64,000 nucleotides of DNA from Pedobacter insulae (lineage in GTDB: Bacteria; Bacteroidota; Bacteroidia; Sphingobacteriales; Sphingobacteriaceae), in contig NZ_FOPP01000009.1 of NCBI RefSeq assembly GCF_900113525.1, positions 174,351 to 238,350 of the forward strand, read 5' to 3'. Below, one piece after another: positions 8,357 through 17,618 of this stretch. The position numbers and the translations under genes were made by a program. The notes beneath the pieces are model-generated. The model searched no databases and was not told the origin of the DNA. It worked only from the letters and a program-made list of their open reading frames with translations. The stretch's first letter is position 1. The number at the start of each line of letters is the position of its first letter.

Positions 8357-8396
8357 TTACGAAGTTTAACTAGCACGTTGGCGAGTAACTTCGTAA
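8357..8396. repeat. Hairpin with TTACGAAGTT / AACTTCGTAA arms
   Basis: Ten-base perfect inverted arms (8357-8366 and 8387-8396) lie immediately after the sucB stop, with partial pairing inside. The arm core resembles the CGACTTCGTAAGTCGGC hairpin family at 42.8, 56.0 and 56.9 kb, so this may be a degenerate member. Confidence 0.5.
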
Positions 8397-8399
8397 GGC

Positions 8400-9611
8400 T
8401 TAGATTCCCAACAATAATCTTGCAGGATCTTCCAATAATTGTTTTACGCGTACTAGGAATCCTACAGATTCACGGCCATCTATAATACGGTGGTCATATG
8501 ATAAAGCGATATACATCATCGGGCGGATCACTACTTCTTTATTTTCGGCAATAGGGCGCTCAATAATATTGTGCATTCCTAAAATGGCAGATTGAGGCGC
8601 ATTGATAATCGGGGTCGACATCATCGATCCAAATACACCGCCATTGGTAATGGTAAAAGTACCTCCGGTCATTTCTTCAATCGTTAATTTACTATCTCTA
8701 GCTTTAGTTGCTAATTCGATTACCGTTTTCTCGATCTGAGCCAGGCTCATGCTGTCTGCATTTCTAATAATTGGAACTACCAATCCTTTAGGTGCCGAAA
8801 CCGCAATAGAAACGTCAACAAAATCATTATAAACAATTTCTTCTCCGTCGATACGTGCATTTACAGCTGGAAAATCCTTTGCCGCTTCACACACCGCTTT
8901 GGTAAAGAAACTCATAAAACCTAAACCAACACCATGCTTCTCTTTAAATTGGTCTTTATATTTAGCTCTCAAATCCATGATAGGCTTCATGTTTACTTCA
9001 TTGAAAGTAGTTAACATAGCCGTTTCATTTTTAACGGTTACCAAACGTTTAGCAACAGTTTTGCGCAATGGCGACATTTTTTCTCTGCGCTCATTTCTTG
9101 ATCCAGCAACCGCAACAGGTGCAGCTGCTTTCGGAGCTCCAGGCTTCAGGCTTTCTGCTTTAGTAGCATCTTCTTTCGTAATTCTACCGTCTACGCCAGT
9201 GCCTTTAACAGAACCAGCATCAACACCTTTTTCTGCTAAAATTTTAGCTGCCGAAGGCGAAGGGGTTCCAGTAGCATAACTTTCGCCCGATTTTGCTGCA
9301 ACAGGTGCACTTACCTTATCGGCAACGGGTGCTTCGGCTTTTGGAGCTTCTGCTTTCGGACTAGCCGCTGCTGCACCACCCTCTTCAATCGTGCAAACTA
9401 AAGCACCAATAGGCAAAGTATCACCTTCACTCGCTACGGTTTTTAAAGTTCCAGCTTTTTCTGCAGTAAGCTCAAAGGTTGCTTTATCAGACTCTAATTC
9501 TGCAATGATTTCGTCCATTTCAACAAAATCCCCATCGTTTTTAACCCAACGGGATAAAACTACCTCAGTAATCGACTCGCCAACAGGCGGAACTTTTATT
9601 TCTAAACTCAT
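8400..9611 (-). CDS. sucB: Dihydrolipoyllysine succinyltransferase, E2 of 2-oxoglutarate dehydrogenase
   Basis: Transfers succinyl from the lipoyl arm to CoA in the 2-oxoglutarate dehydrogenase complex of the TCA cycle. The 403-residue protein has an N-terminal lipoyl domain with the lipoylated lysine in ESDKATFE (Lys43), an Ala/Pro/Lys-rich linker, a peripheral subunit-binding domain ([20 protein letters not shown] then GRITKEDA) and a C-terminal catalytic domain ending in the active-site motif [12 protein letters not shown]. One lipoyl domain is usual for the succinyl-type E2. It follows sucA by 22 bases in the same direction, an operon arrangement. The matching E3 (lpd) is at 41.4 kb. Confidence 0.95.
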   Translation of the reverse strand: MSLEIKVPPVGESITEVVLSRWVKNDGDFVEMDEIIAELESDKATFELTAEKAGTLKTVASEGDTLPIGALVCTIEEGGAAAASPKAEAPKAEAPVADKVSAPVAAKSGESYATGTPSPSAAKILAEKGVDAGSVKGTGVDGRITKEDATKAESLKPGAPKAAAPVAVAGSRNERREKMSPLRKTVAKRLVTVKNETAMLTTFNEVNMKPIMDLRAKYKDQFKEKHGVGLGFMSFFTKAVCEAAKDFPAVNARIDGEEIVYNDFVDVSIAVSAPKGLVVPIIRNADSMSLAQIEKTVIELATKARDSKLTIEEMTGGTFTITNGGVFGSMMSTPIINAPQSAILGMHNIIERPIAENKEVVIRPMMYIALSYDHRIIDGRESVGFLVRVKQLLEDPARLLLGI

Positions 9612-9633
9612 GATTCTAAATATATATTATTGA

Positions 9634-12429
9634 CTAATCAATATTAACTAATTTCTTTGTTGCTTTTGCGACTACTTCTTTGATTTTTTCAGTAACTGGA
9701 ATATCAAAAGCTGTCGCAACAATATAAGCTTGCTGGTTAGCATGCTGTTTTGCATAGCCCGTTGCCGTACTGCTGCTTTCTTTTCTGGAGATTACCTCCA
9801 TTTGGCTGAACGATGTTTTTCTAAGTCGACGCAATAAATAAGGCCAAGCCCCCATGTTTTCAGGTTCTTCCTGAACCCAAACTGCGTCAATAGCGTTTTT
9901 ATAGCGCTTATAAACAGCTTCCATTTGCGCAACAGGTGTTGGATACAATTGCTCAACGCGCACCAAAGCAACGTCTCCCTTATCATTGGCTTTTTGAGTT
10001 TCCAATAAATCATAATAAATCTTTCCACTACAGAAAACCACACGTTTTACATTTGCTGGTTTTACAGTCGCATCATCAATCACCTCCTTAAACTTGCCAT
10101 CTGTAAAATCGGCTAAAGGACTTACACATAAAGGATGACGCAGTAAGCTTTTGGGGCTAAACACCACCAATGGTTTACGGAAATCGCGTTTAAACTGACG
10201 ACGCAGTGCATGGAAGAAGTTTGCAGGCGTAGTGCAATTGGTAATCTGCATATTGTAATCTGCACAAAGTTCCATAAAACGCTCTATCCGTGCAGATGAA
10301 TGCTCCGGGCCTTGTCCTTCGTAACCATGAGGCAACAGGAGTACTAAACCATTTTCTCGCTGCCACTTCGTTTCGGCACTTGCTAAGTATTGATCTACCA
10401 CAATTTGAGCGCCATTAAAGAAATCTCCAAATTGCGCTTCCCATATGGTTAATGCATTCGGATTTGCCATGGCATAGCCATATTCGAAACCTAAAACACC
10501 GTATTCAGATAAATGCGAGTTATAAATGTCAAACTGCGCCTGCTGATCAGAAATATTAGCAAGTGGTGTGTATTCCTCTTCCGAATCCTCTAAGGTTAAT
10601 ACCGCATGACGATGAGAGAAGGTTCCTCTTTTTACATCCTGCCCGCTTAAACGAACCCGTTTGCCCTCGGCCAATAAAGTGCCATAGGCTAGCTGCTCGG
10701 CCATAGCCCAATCAAATATATGGGTAGTGGTTGCCATTTTATTGCGCTCATCAAACAGTTTTTGGATCTTCTTAAAGAAGGTTTTATCTTTTGGTAGGGT
10801 AGAAATTCGCTTAGCAATCTCCAATAAGGTTGTCTTCTTAACGGATGTATCTGGAGATACATCGAAATCTTTCGCAGTTGCCAACCTCATATCAGCCCAG
10901 GCACCACCAAATTTTACGTCGCTGTAAGTAGAGGTTAATTCCTTTGCTTCATTTAAGCGGTCTTGTAAAAGCCCCTTAAACTGCTTTTCCATTTCTTTGG
11001 CTAGCCCTGCCTCTAACTCACCGGTTTTAGTGAGTTTCTCGATATAAATATCGCGTGGATTAGCGTGCTTTTCTATCGCTTTGTATAACAATGGCTGCGT
11101 GAATTTAGGTTCATCGGCCTCGTTATGGCCAAACCTACGGTAACACAAAATGTCGATAAATACATCATTTCTGTATTTCTGACGATATTCCATCGCTAAA
11201 TTGATTGCATATACTAAAGCTTCTACATCATCTCCATTCACGTGGAAAACAGGTGATAAGGTTACTTTAGCAATATCTGTACAGTAAGTACTAGAACGGG
11301 CGTCTTTATAATTGGTGGTAAAACCAATTTGGTTATTAATAACCAGGTGAATAGTTCCCCCTGTTTTATAACCTTCCAAACTTGCCATTTGGATTACTTC
11401 ATATACAATACCCTGGCCAGCTACCGAAGCATCACCGTGGATTAAAATCGGAGCCAAACGGCTATTATCGCCACCGTATTTGAAATCGATTTTTGAGCGG
11501 GACATACCTTCAACTACTCCATTTACTGTTTCCAGATGCGATGGATTAGGACATAAACTTAAATGCACACTTCTCCCGGCATTCGTAGTTACATCTGTTG
11601 AGTAGCCCAAGTGATATTTAACATCACCGCCAAAAGGAGAATCGGCGCTGTAACCTTTCCCTTCAAATTCGGCAAAAATATCCTTATAGGTTTTTTGCAT
11701 AATGTTGGCCAGTACGTTTAAACGACCTCTGTGTGCCATTCCAATCACGAACTCTTCGATGCCAAGTTCTGCACCTTTTTCAATTACCGAATCTAAAGCT
11801 GGAATTACCGCCTCAGCACCTTCTAATGAAAAACGTTTTTGACCAAGAAATTTAGTGCCTAAGAAATTTTCGAAACTAACAGCTTCATTTAATTTACTTA
11901 GGATTCTTTTTTTCTCGTCGATTGATAACTGCGGCGTGTTACGCTCCGTCTCCATTTTGGTTTCGAGCCAATTTAAGATTTCGGGAGTACGCACATATTT
12001 ATACTCTACCCCGATTGTACCGCAGTAGGTTTGTTCTAAGAAAGCAATGATATCCGACAATTTTGCAGGTCCAATACCTAGTGCAACACTGGAATTAAAT
12101 ACAACCTGTAAATCGGTTTGGGCCAGGCCAAAATTTTCAATTGCCAAGGTTGGCAAATGCTTGCGTCTTTCTCTAACTGGGTTTGTTTTGGTAAAGAGGT
12201 GACCTCTTTGGCGGTATCCATTAATTAAACTAAGGACATTAATTTCTTTTAAAAAGTGCTCTGGGGCTTCATTTGTTGCATTTCCTGCGCCCGAGCCTCT
12301 TCCAAAATCAAAGCCTTCAAAAAATTTCTGCCAACCAAATTCAACCGAATTAGGGTCTTCTTTGTAGCTTTGGTATAATGATTCTATATATTCGGCATTG
12401 GCGCCGTTGAGATAAGATAAGTTATCCAT
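9634..12429 (-). CDS. sucA: 2-oxoglutarate dehydrogenase E1 component
   Basis: Thiamine diphosphate-dependent decarboxylation of 2-oxoglutarate and transfer of the succinyl group to the lipoyl arm of SucB. At 931 residues it has the normal length. It begins MDNLSYLNGANAEYIESLYQ, the typical small N-terminal helix region for E2 contact. Family landmarks include GMAHRGRLNVL, HGDASVAGQG, NNQIGFTT, the cofactor site around NGDDVEALVYA and CYRRFGHNEADEP, and the C-terminal LLPHGYEGQGPEHSSARIER. The promoter should lie within 12430-12527, which separates it from the cry-DASH gene. Confidence 0.96.
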   Translation of the reverse strand: MDNLSYLNGANAEYIESLYQSYKEDPNSVEFGWQKFFEGFDFGRGSGAGNATNEAPEHFLKEINVLSLINGYRQRGHLFTKTNPVRERRKHLPTLAIENFGLAQTDLQVVFNSSVALGIGPAKLSDIIAFLEQTYCGTIGVEYKYVRTPEILNWLETKMETERNTPQLSIDEKKRILSKLNEAVSFENFLGTKFLGQKRFSLEGAEAVIPALDSVIEKGAELGIEEFVIGMAHRGRLNVLANIMQKTYKDIFAEFEGKGYSADSPFGGDVKYHLGYSTDVTTNAGRSVHLSLCPNPSHLETVNGVVEGMSRSKIDFKYGGDNSRLAPILIHGDASVAGQGIVYEVIQMASLEGYKTGGTIHLVINNQIGFTTNYKDARSSTYCTDIAKVTLSPVFHVNGDDVEALVYAINLAMEYRQKYRNDVFIDILCYRRFGHNEADEPKFTQPLLYKAIEKHANPRDIYIEKLTKTGELEAGLAKEMEKQFKGLLQDRLNEAKELTSTYSDVKFGGAWADMRLATAKDFDVSPDTSVKKTTLLEIAKRISTLPKDKTFFKKIQKLFDERNKMATTTHIFDWAMAEQLAYGTLLAEGKRVRLSGQDVKRGTFSHRHAVLTLEDSEEEYTPLANISDQQAQFDIYNSHLSEYGVLGFEYGYAMANPNALTIWEAQFGDFFNGAQIVVDQYLASAETKWQRENGLVLLLPHGYEGQGPEHSSARIERFMELCADYNMQITNCTTPANFFHALRRQFKRDFRKPLVVFSPKSLLRHPLCVSPLADFTDGKFKEVIDDATVKPANVKRVVFCSGKIYYDLLETQKANDKGDVALVRVEQLYPTPVAQMEAVYKRYKNAIDAVWVQEEPENMGAWPYLLRRLRKTSFSQMEVISRKESSSTATGYAKQHANQQAYIVATAFDIPVTEKIKEVVAKATKKLVNID

Positions 12430-12527
12430 TTGTGTTTTTTTACGATAAGTATTGCAAAATTAGGATTTTACCCTTAAAAAAGACAATAAACTTTGCATTA
12501 AATTGGTTAATTGTTACGATTGGCTAA

Positions 12528-13811
12528 TTATTGACCAATATGCTGGTAAACCCCTTTTGGGTCGATCGCTTTAAGTTGTTTTTCGAAACTAAAGCTGCTG
12601 CTCAATCGTTGGTCGTTGCCAACCCCGGCCACATTGGCCCAGTTGCCCCAATTGCTTGCCGGACAATAATCTATCAGCTTTTCCTCAAAATACGCTGCGC
12701 CCATTATCCAATTTACTTTGAGCTCGTTCACTAAGTAAGTTGCCGCCAATTGCCTCGAACCATTGTTAATATAGCCTGTAGTATTTAGCTCGTTCATAAT
12801 CGAATCGATTAAAACATGACCGGTACTTGCCGTTTGCCACAGTTTTAGGGAGGCAGATGCTACTAATGGTATTGTTTCAGCATGGGCCTTAAAGCCCTCC
12901 TGCTTAAAAAAGGTGTTTCCATATTTCTTAAACATAAAACGGAAATAATCCCGCCATAATATGCCCAAAATAATAGGGCCGAAATAGGGCTTTAAGCCAT
13001 AATTTGTCTCAGCTTCTCTCAATTTCCAATATACTTCGCGTGGAGATAGACTGCCAACGGCCAACCATGCAGAAAGCCTGCTCGCCACCTCGTTCTTTTT
13101 AACCGTTGCATTGGCATTCGCCATCCCTTCGCCTGTATGTAAAAAGCTGTGAAGAAGTTTAAATGCTTCCGTTTCGCCCCCTTTATAAAAAGAATCCTGC
13201 TCCAACGGATCGTTATGTTCCCCTGGTAAAAGTGCGTCAATTGTAGGTAATGTTCCCCAATCTTCTACTTCAACGAAGCTGATAGAAGTTGGCGTTAAAA
13301 AACATGGTTTCACAATGGCATCACGTTCTGTTTTCTTTTTAAACTGCGTAAACACATCCGGAATGTCCTTGATAGGGAAAGGGAGATCTTCCTTGTTATA
13401 GAGTGTATGCCCAATGAAATGTTTAAGGTTTACTTTTAATTTCCATAACAAATCTTCAACTGCAGTAGAGATGGCAGTTTCTTCACTGGCCACTTCGCGA
13501 TGATGATATACTTCGGAAATTTCATGTTTACTAACCAGTTGTGGAAGTAAATCTTCGGGCTTACCTGTGGAAATTAATATGTTGCCGCCTAGGTTTTTAA
13601 ACGACTGACGTAGGGCTTCCACATTTTCTAAAAGAAACTTTGTTCTGTTGAGGCCTGTTTTTAGGGTTGCATAGGGCGTAGGCTCAAACTGCCGGGGGTC
13701 AAAGAAATAAACGGGTAAAATGCTGTCAGATTTGGCAATAGCTTCAACCAGCATTTCATTGTCGTGCAGGCGAAGATCATTCCTAAACCAAACCAGTATT
13801 TTTTTGCCCAT
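12528..13811 (-). CDS. Cryptochrome DASH
   Basis: FAD-containing photolyase-family protein; cry-DASH proteins repair cyclobutane dimers in single-stranded DNA and may act as blue-light sensors. The start is placed at 13811 (MGKKILVWFRNDLRLHDNE), giving 427 residues; the longer frame to 13901 adds an unlikely Cys/Arg-rich leader, though an ATG at 13823 is possible. The DASH signature PDVFTQFKKKTE is clear. The FAD-domain motifs LSPREVYW, GILWRDYFRFM and NTTGYINNGSRQLAA are present. A second photolyase (class I) is at 25.1 kb, and the neighbouring TIGR01777 epimerase is a usual companion of such genes in Bacteroidota. Confidence 0.9.
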   Translation of the reverse strand: MGKKILVWFRNDLRLHDNEMLVEAIAKSDSILPVYFFDPRQFEPTPYATLKTGLNRTKFLLENVEALRQSFKNLGGNILISTGKPEDLLPQLVSKHEISEVYHHREVASEETAISTAVEDLLWKLKVNLKHFIGHTLYNKEDLPFPIKDIPDVFTQFKKKTERDAIVKPCFLTPTSISFVEVEDWGTLPTIDALLPGEHNDPLEQDSFYKGGETEAFKLLHSFLHTGEGMANANATVKKNEVASRLSAWLAVGSLSPREVYWKLREAETNYGLKPYFGPIILGILWRDYFRFMFKKYGNTFFKQEGFKAHAETIPLVASASLKLWQTASTGHVLIDSIMNELNTTGYINNGSRQLAATYLVNELKVNWIMGAAYFEEKLIDYCPASNWGNWANVAGVGNDQRLSSSFSFEKQLKAIDPKGVYQHIGQ

Positions 13812-13963
13812 ATCCGTAGCCATTCTTATTGGCCTGCAATTTGCACAAATTCTAGGAATTATACGTTTAAACATTCTATTTTTTACAATGGGGCAACACA
13901 AGGCAAGAAGAGTTCGGTCTAATTATTGTAGTCTTTCAGCGTCTTATTAAAGATTGATAAACC

Positions 13964-14878
13964 ATGCGAAAAAAAATCTTAATTACCGGTGCAACGGGTT
14001 TAGTGGGTAAGCAACTTGTGACTTTTCTGCAAATGCGCGGACATGAAGTAAGTATTTTATCTACACGGCAAATTACTATACCTGGAGTTAAAGTTTTTAC
14101 ATGGGATGTTGAAAAGCAAACAATAGCCGCAGGAGCCTTAAATGGCATAGATACGATTATTCATTTGGCAGGGGAGGGTATTGCAGGCAAAAAGTGGACA
14201 GCTGAACGTAAACGGCAAATTATTGACAGCAGGGTTAATTCGGCCAAGCTTTTATATGACACGATTAAAGCAACCGATGCCCAAGTTAAAACTTTTGTAT
14301 CAGCATCTGCAGTAGGTTATTATGGCGATAGAGGTGAGGAGATTCTGGCAGAGGACAGTGAACCTGGCAAAGGTTTTTTGGCAGATTGTTGTGTGCAATG
14401 GGAGGGCGCTGCAGATGAAGGGTTAGCCTTAGGTATTAGGGTTGTTAAAATTAGAATTGGATTAATATTGAGCAAGGACGGTGGGGCATTGGCCGCTATG
14501 GCAAAGCCGATTAAATGGTTTGTAGGCGCGCCTTTAGGAAGCGGGAAACAATGGATGCCCTGGATCCACTTGGATGATATTGTTAGGTTGTTTACCAAAG
14601 CCGTTGAGAGTAAAGCGATGGTTGGCGCCTATAATGCTGCGGCGCCGTTTCCGGTAACCAATAAACTATTAACAAAAAGGATTGCTTGGCATTTAAATAG
14701 ACCCGTTTGGCCGGTTCATGTACCAAAAGCGGCATTAAAGTTAATGCTGGGCGAAATGAGTATTTTGCCTTTAATGAGCTCAAATACGGTTGTGCAAAAA
14801 GTTTTAGATACGGGGTATTTGTTTAAGTATGTGGATTTGGATGAGGCTTTGAAGGATGCTTTGGAGGTGGGAGGGTGA
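13964..14878 (+). CDS. TIGR01777 family NAD(P)-binding epimerase
   Basis: Short-chain dehydrogenase-like sugar-nucleotide epimerase family protein with unknown substrate (relative of E. coli YfcH). The 304-residue protein starts with a Rossmann motif ILITGATGLVG and carries NGIDTIIHLAGEGI, an active-site region SASAVGYYG, and the C-terminal DUF1731-type segment RPVWPVHVPKAALKLMLGEMS. It is divergent from the cry-DASH gene with 152 bases between the starts, a shared promoter region. Its end marks the left edge of the accessory island. Confidence 0.9.
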   Translation: MRKKILITGATGLVGKQLVTFLQMRGHEVSILSTRQITIPGVKVFTWDVEKQTIAAGALNGIDTIIHLAGEGIAGKKWTAERKRQIIDSRVNSAKLLYDTIKATDAQVKTFVSASAVGYYGDRGEEILAEDSEPGKGFLADCCVQWEGAADEGLALGIRVVKIRIGLILSKDGGALAAMAKPIKWFVGAPLGSGKQWMPWIHLDDIVRLFTKAVESKAMVGAYNAAAPFPVTNKLLTKRIAWHLNRPVWPVHVPKAALKLMLGEMSILPLMSSNTVVQKVLDTGYLFKYVDLDEALKDALEVGG

Positions 14879-14909
14879 GGGCTTATTTCTTAAAATTGGA
14901 CTTATAATA

Positions 14910-15818
14910 TTAAATCATCCAAAGGGGTTCATTTTCCCAACTTACTTTCATGCCCATTGCATTGGGGTCTACATTTGGATATTTCTGAAAGAGCGCGATG
15001 AGTTGAGGTTTTAGGTTATTTTGTGGCTGAATGCTATTGAGTAAATATTTAATGCAGCATAAATGGATATAAATCAACGGAAACTCATGTTCTTTAGGGA
15101 CATTTATAATCCAGGGTAAAGGAGGGGATGATAATAGTTTTGGTCTTCCAGGAAGATTTTTATTCCATAAGCGGCTATGGTGAGCGCAATAATTTCTAAT
15201 TTGGGCAATGGATTGTAACCAGCTGGGCAGAAACGTGTGATTAACCACGCCAAGTTCTTTGGCAATGGTATCTTTAGATTGGACAGTATTCTTGAGGTTT
15301 CCGTATATTTTAGATAGTGCTCCTAGACTCGTCATCTCTAAGCTTTTCCAAGAGGGAGGGAATCGTTGGTCATCTGCATGCTTTTTTTTATGCTCTTTAA
15401 TGAAGGCATCTTTAGACCGATCAATTTCTGCTTCCAAAGTTGCCAATGTTTTTACAGCTTCTGGTACATTTTGATAGATGTTTAATTGTTGGAACCACCA
15501 AGGGTCAAATTCATGTGATAGATGGTAAATGAGCTTAGTTCTTAAACTGATTTCAATCTTTTCGATGGCATCGAATATGATAACACGTAGTTCACGATCA
15601 AAATTATATAGGGCAATAACGTCGGTAAACTTGCTGTTGGTCTTAAAAAGATGCTTGTCTTTCGGTTCTTGTTGCATTGGCCACCAATAGCCTGCTAAGC
15701 GGTAGTAGCTAATGTGTGAAAGGAAATGTTCTGCATTATCGCTTTTTAATATTAATAACCCTCTGTTCTTTAATTGAACAATTTGTTCATCAATTGTAAA
15801 AGCGGTTTTATTATACAT
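14910..15818 (-). CDS. Abi_2 / AbiF-type HEPN abortive-infection protein
   Basis: Predicted HEPN ribonuclease of the Abi_2 (AbiD/AbiF) family, which causes growth arrest or death on phage infection. The start is placed at 15818 (MYNKTAFTIDEQIVQLKNRG), giving 302 residues; the longer frame would run through a hairpin. Family landmarks are HISYYRLAGYWWP, LYNFDRELRVIIFDAIEKIE and the catalytic Rx4H motif RNYCAHHSRLWN, with Arg208 and His213 as predicted nuclease residues. A strong hairpin lies 44 bases upstream of the start. AbiF-type proteins have been discussed as single-HEPN relatives of Cas13 and as partners of adjacent noncoding RNAs; that link is from memory. It is the first gene of the island. 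Confidence 0.85.
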   Translation of the reverse strand: MYNKTAFTIDEQIVQLKNRGLLILKSDNAEHFLSHISYYRLAGYWWPMQQEPKDKHLFKTNSKFTDVIALYNFDRELRVIIFDAIEKIEISLRTKLIYHLSHEFDPWWFQQLNIYQNVPEAVKTLATLEAEIDRSKDAFIKEHKKKHADDQRFPPSWKSLEMTSLGALSKIYGNLKNTVQSKDTIAKELGVVNHTFLPSWLQSIAQIRNYCAHHSRLWNKNLPGRPKLLSSPPLPWIINVPKEHEFPLIYIHLCCIKYLLNSIQPQNNLKPQLIALFQKYPNVDPNAMGMKVSWENEPLWMI

Positions 15819-15862
15819 CGATAGTCTGAGCGCTAAGAAACGAAATGCTATTAAAGCAAAAG

Positions 15863-15903
15863 ACACGCCCTGGGACGCTGTTCTTATGGGTAGCGTGGCG
15901 TGT
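15863..15903 (-). ncRNA. Candidate structured RNA or hairpin upstream of the AbiF gene
   Basis: On the minus strand the arms ACACGCC (15903-15897) and GGCGTGT (15869-15863) pair perfectly, and an inner stem ACGCT (15896-15892) with AGCGT (15879-15875) extends it. A five-base bulge CCCAG lies on one side and a 12-base loop caps it, giving 12 pairs, mostly GC, in an AT-rich setting. It lies between the promoter region and the start of the AbiF gene, so it is either in the 5' leader or part of a separate RNA. No U-run follows it on the minus strand, which argues against a plain terminator. Function as an antitoxin or guide-like RNA is inference. Confidence 0.5.
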
Positions 15904-16143
15904 ACTGTTAATACAAATATCGGAAATTAATTGATTAAATGATAAAAATATTTACAAAATATTTCCTGTATTTCAGGGAAATACATTTTTATAATGAGAT
16001 TAAATAACAAAACTTAGGACGATGCTTTAGCCGAAAATAATGTCCTTATATGAAAACAAAATGGCTTTATAGCTAATACATTCCTTCTCTAAATACTAAT
16101 ATCTCTTTTCAGTTAATTATTATGTATTTAATAAGGTTACAAC

Positions 16144-16201
16144 TATATCCAATCGCATATAATTTAATTAAATTCTTAATTTTTATATCCGAAAGGATAT
16201 A
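16144..16201 (+). promoter_or_regulatory. HipB-like operator before the Y4mF-type regulator
   Basis: TATATCC GAAA GGATATA (16184-16201) is a perfect 7-base inverted repeat ending five bases before the start codon, with an extra half site TATATCC at 16144-16150. E. coli HipB binds TATCC-N8-GGATA; here the half sites match and the spacer is four. Autoregulation by the adjacent regulator is the likely role. Confidence 0.5.
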
Positions 16202-16205
16202 ATAT

Positions 16206-16409
16206 ATGGATACATTACGCTCTTTTGTAAAGCAGAAACGAAAAGAACTTAAGTTAACGCAGATAGAGTTAGCTCTAAATGCAGGCGTAGGCTTAAACTT
16301 TATACGCGATTTTGAGCAAGGTAAAAAAACACTCCGCTTAGATAAAGTTAATGATGTGCTATCCTTATTCGGGAAAGAAGTTGGGGTAATTGATAAAAAT
16401 CGAGAATAA
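16206..16409 (+). CDS. XRE-family regulator, HipB/Y4mF-like antitoxin
   Basis: A 67-residue DNA-binding protein composed almost entirely of one helix-turn-helix: VKQKRKELKLTQIELALNAG, then FIRDFEQGKKTLRLDKVNDVLSLFGKEVGV. This is the Y4mF/HipB pattern, normally the antitoxin and autorepressor in front of hipA-type kinase genes. No HipA kinase or HipS-like gene follows; the next frame is a truncated HNH-type gene. It is therefore an orphan antitoxin or a stand-alone regulator. A matching operator sits immediately upstream. Confidence 0.75.
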   Translation: MDTLRSFVKQKRKELKLTQIELALNAGVGLNFIRDFEQGKKTLRLDKVNDVLSLFGKEVGVIDKNRE

Positions 16410-16480
16410 TCAGGAATCTGAATCTCTCTAAAGAAATTTCATTGATTGCCTCTTAAAAATATTGCTTAATATTGGTAATT

Positions 16481-16732
16481 ATGTATAATTTACCACAGCA
16501 TAATTTACTTCAAATTAACTTATTGGCAGGAAGCTTTAACAGTACTTCCACAACCTATAAGTTCTACTGGTTTATCGCGATACTTGATGAGTTAGAGCAT
16601 GGGAATGTTAAGATAAATAAGCAGCATCTTTTTGCTCGAATGATTGCCAATGCCTGGTATACCATTAATTATTTTCACATCAGTTTTGGTGTACAAGATC
16701 GGTTAGAGCGAGCTATCTGTGTATTTCAGTAA
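16481..16732 (+). pseudogene. Truncated HNH-endonuclease-family protein (N-terminal remnant)
   Basis: The 83 residues from ATG 16481 (MYNLPQHNLLQINLLAGSFN) include TYKFYWFIAILDELEHGNV, LFARMIANAWYTINYFHISF and GVQDRLERAI. They resemble, from memory, the N-terminal portion of a longer Bacteroidota HNH-endonuclease protein. No HNH motif is present before the stop. The frame ends exactly where an IS21-derived element begins (16732), so insertion probably removed the nuclease domain. The continuation is not recognisable on the far side at 17140. The family assignment is moderate. Confidence 0.5.
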
Positions 16733-17131
16733 AAGTATCCACCCCGTTTCGTTCCAAGCTGTCCAGCCCGATCAGGGCTTTTTCTTTTTAGTACCTTTCC
16801 ATTTGCAAGAACATCAAGCCGCCTGACCACTGATCCGGCAGGTTCCCTGAAAACGCTTTTGCTCCGCAAAAGCCCGGAATCCGCATCAAAAGCAATCTCA
16901 GAACATAGTAATAGATATAGGTAAGCTTACAGCAGAAAAGACCTGCCGTTTTTAGGCCACAGATAAGCCAGGATTTATTTTCAGTATGAGCGGTGAACGA
17001 TGAGTCCAGAAGGGATCATCAGAGTCTTAAAACGCCTTAAAATCAGCCGACTGCACACTTTTAAGCGAAACGGAGTGTACACTTTGGAGCGAAAGATGTG
17101 GCCACTTTGCAAAAAAAGATGCGGCCACTTT
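16732..17131. mobile_element. 400-bp IS21-derived non-autonomous element without transposase
   Basis: The right part holds four CACTT repeats at 17056, 17080, 17103 and 17126, a 23-24 base period. The left edge holds the inverted equivalent: AAAGTATCCAC at 16732 and AAGCTGT at 16756, again 24 apart. The inner halves match as inverted repeats, TTGGAACGAAA on the left (reverse complement) against TTGGAGCGAAA on the right. Paired transposase-binding repeats about 24 bases apart are also seen at the ends of the complete IS21 element at 61.4 kb. No open frame is present inside, so this is a deletion derivative or MITE-like unit. The exact outer boundaries are uncertain. Confidence 0.55.
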
Positions 17132-17140
17132 TGGAATAAC

Positions 17141-17594
17141 CCCCACATATTCTACTATATCGTCAAACAAAAAGAGTAATTTGATTTTTACTGGTCATTA
17201 TTAGTTAAAATTTATGGGTTATAGATCATTTTACTTTTATATCAATTGTTAAGGTAAATATTCTATAATCAAATATTCAGATTTAATGTATATTAAATTA
17301 TTTTAAATGTCTGATAATCAATATAGTTGTCTTTGTGATTAAAAGATAAAAGTTGCAATAATTCTATCAAGAACGTGTTTTTTAGGCTAAATTAGACATT
17401 TATTTCTAGAAATTTTGCCTCAAAATTGGTATTTTATTCATCCATTTCTCAAGCTCATCTCTTTTAAAATATAGTCTACTACCATTTTATAGGCAGGTGT
17501 TTATCTTGGGCAGACTTTTGAGATAATCTCAATTATAAAAAGATTCGCTGAATGAAATTTGGTCAAAAAACATGCAAAATATTAGTTTAATTGT
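17141..17594. other. AT-rich gene-free stretch
   Basis: No coding frame, RNA gene or clear repeat was found between the IS21-derived element and the AbiE promoter. Base composition is strongly AT-rich compared with the flanking genes. It may include eroded remains of the truncated HNH-type gene region, but nothing can be recognised. Confidence 0.5.
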
Positions 17595-17602
17595 TATCTT
17601 TG
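17595..17602 (+). promoter_or_regulatory. -7 box of AbiEi/AbiEii promoter
   Basis: TATCTTTG matches the Bacteroidota -7 consensus TAnnTTTG and lies 16 bases before the start codon of the AbiEi-like gene, so the leader would be very short. A -33 TTTG at the ideal distance is not obvious. Confidence 0.5.
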
Positions 17603-17618
17603 TTTTGAAAGGAAAAAT

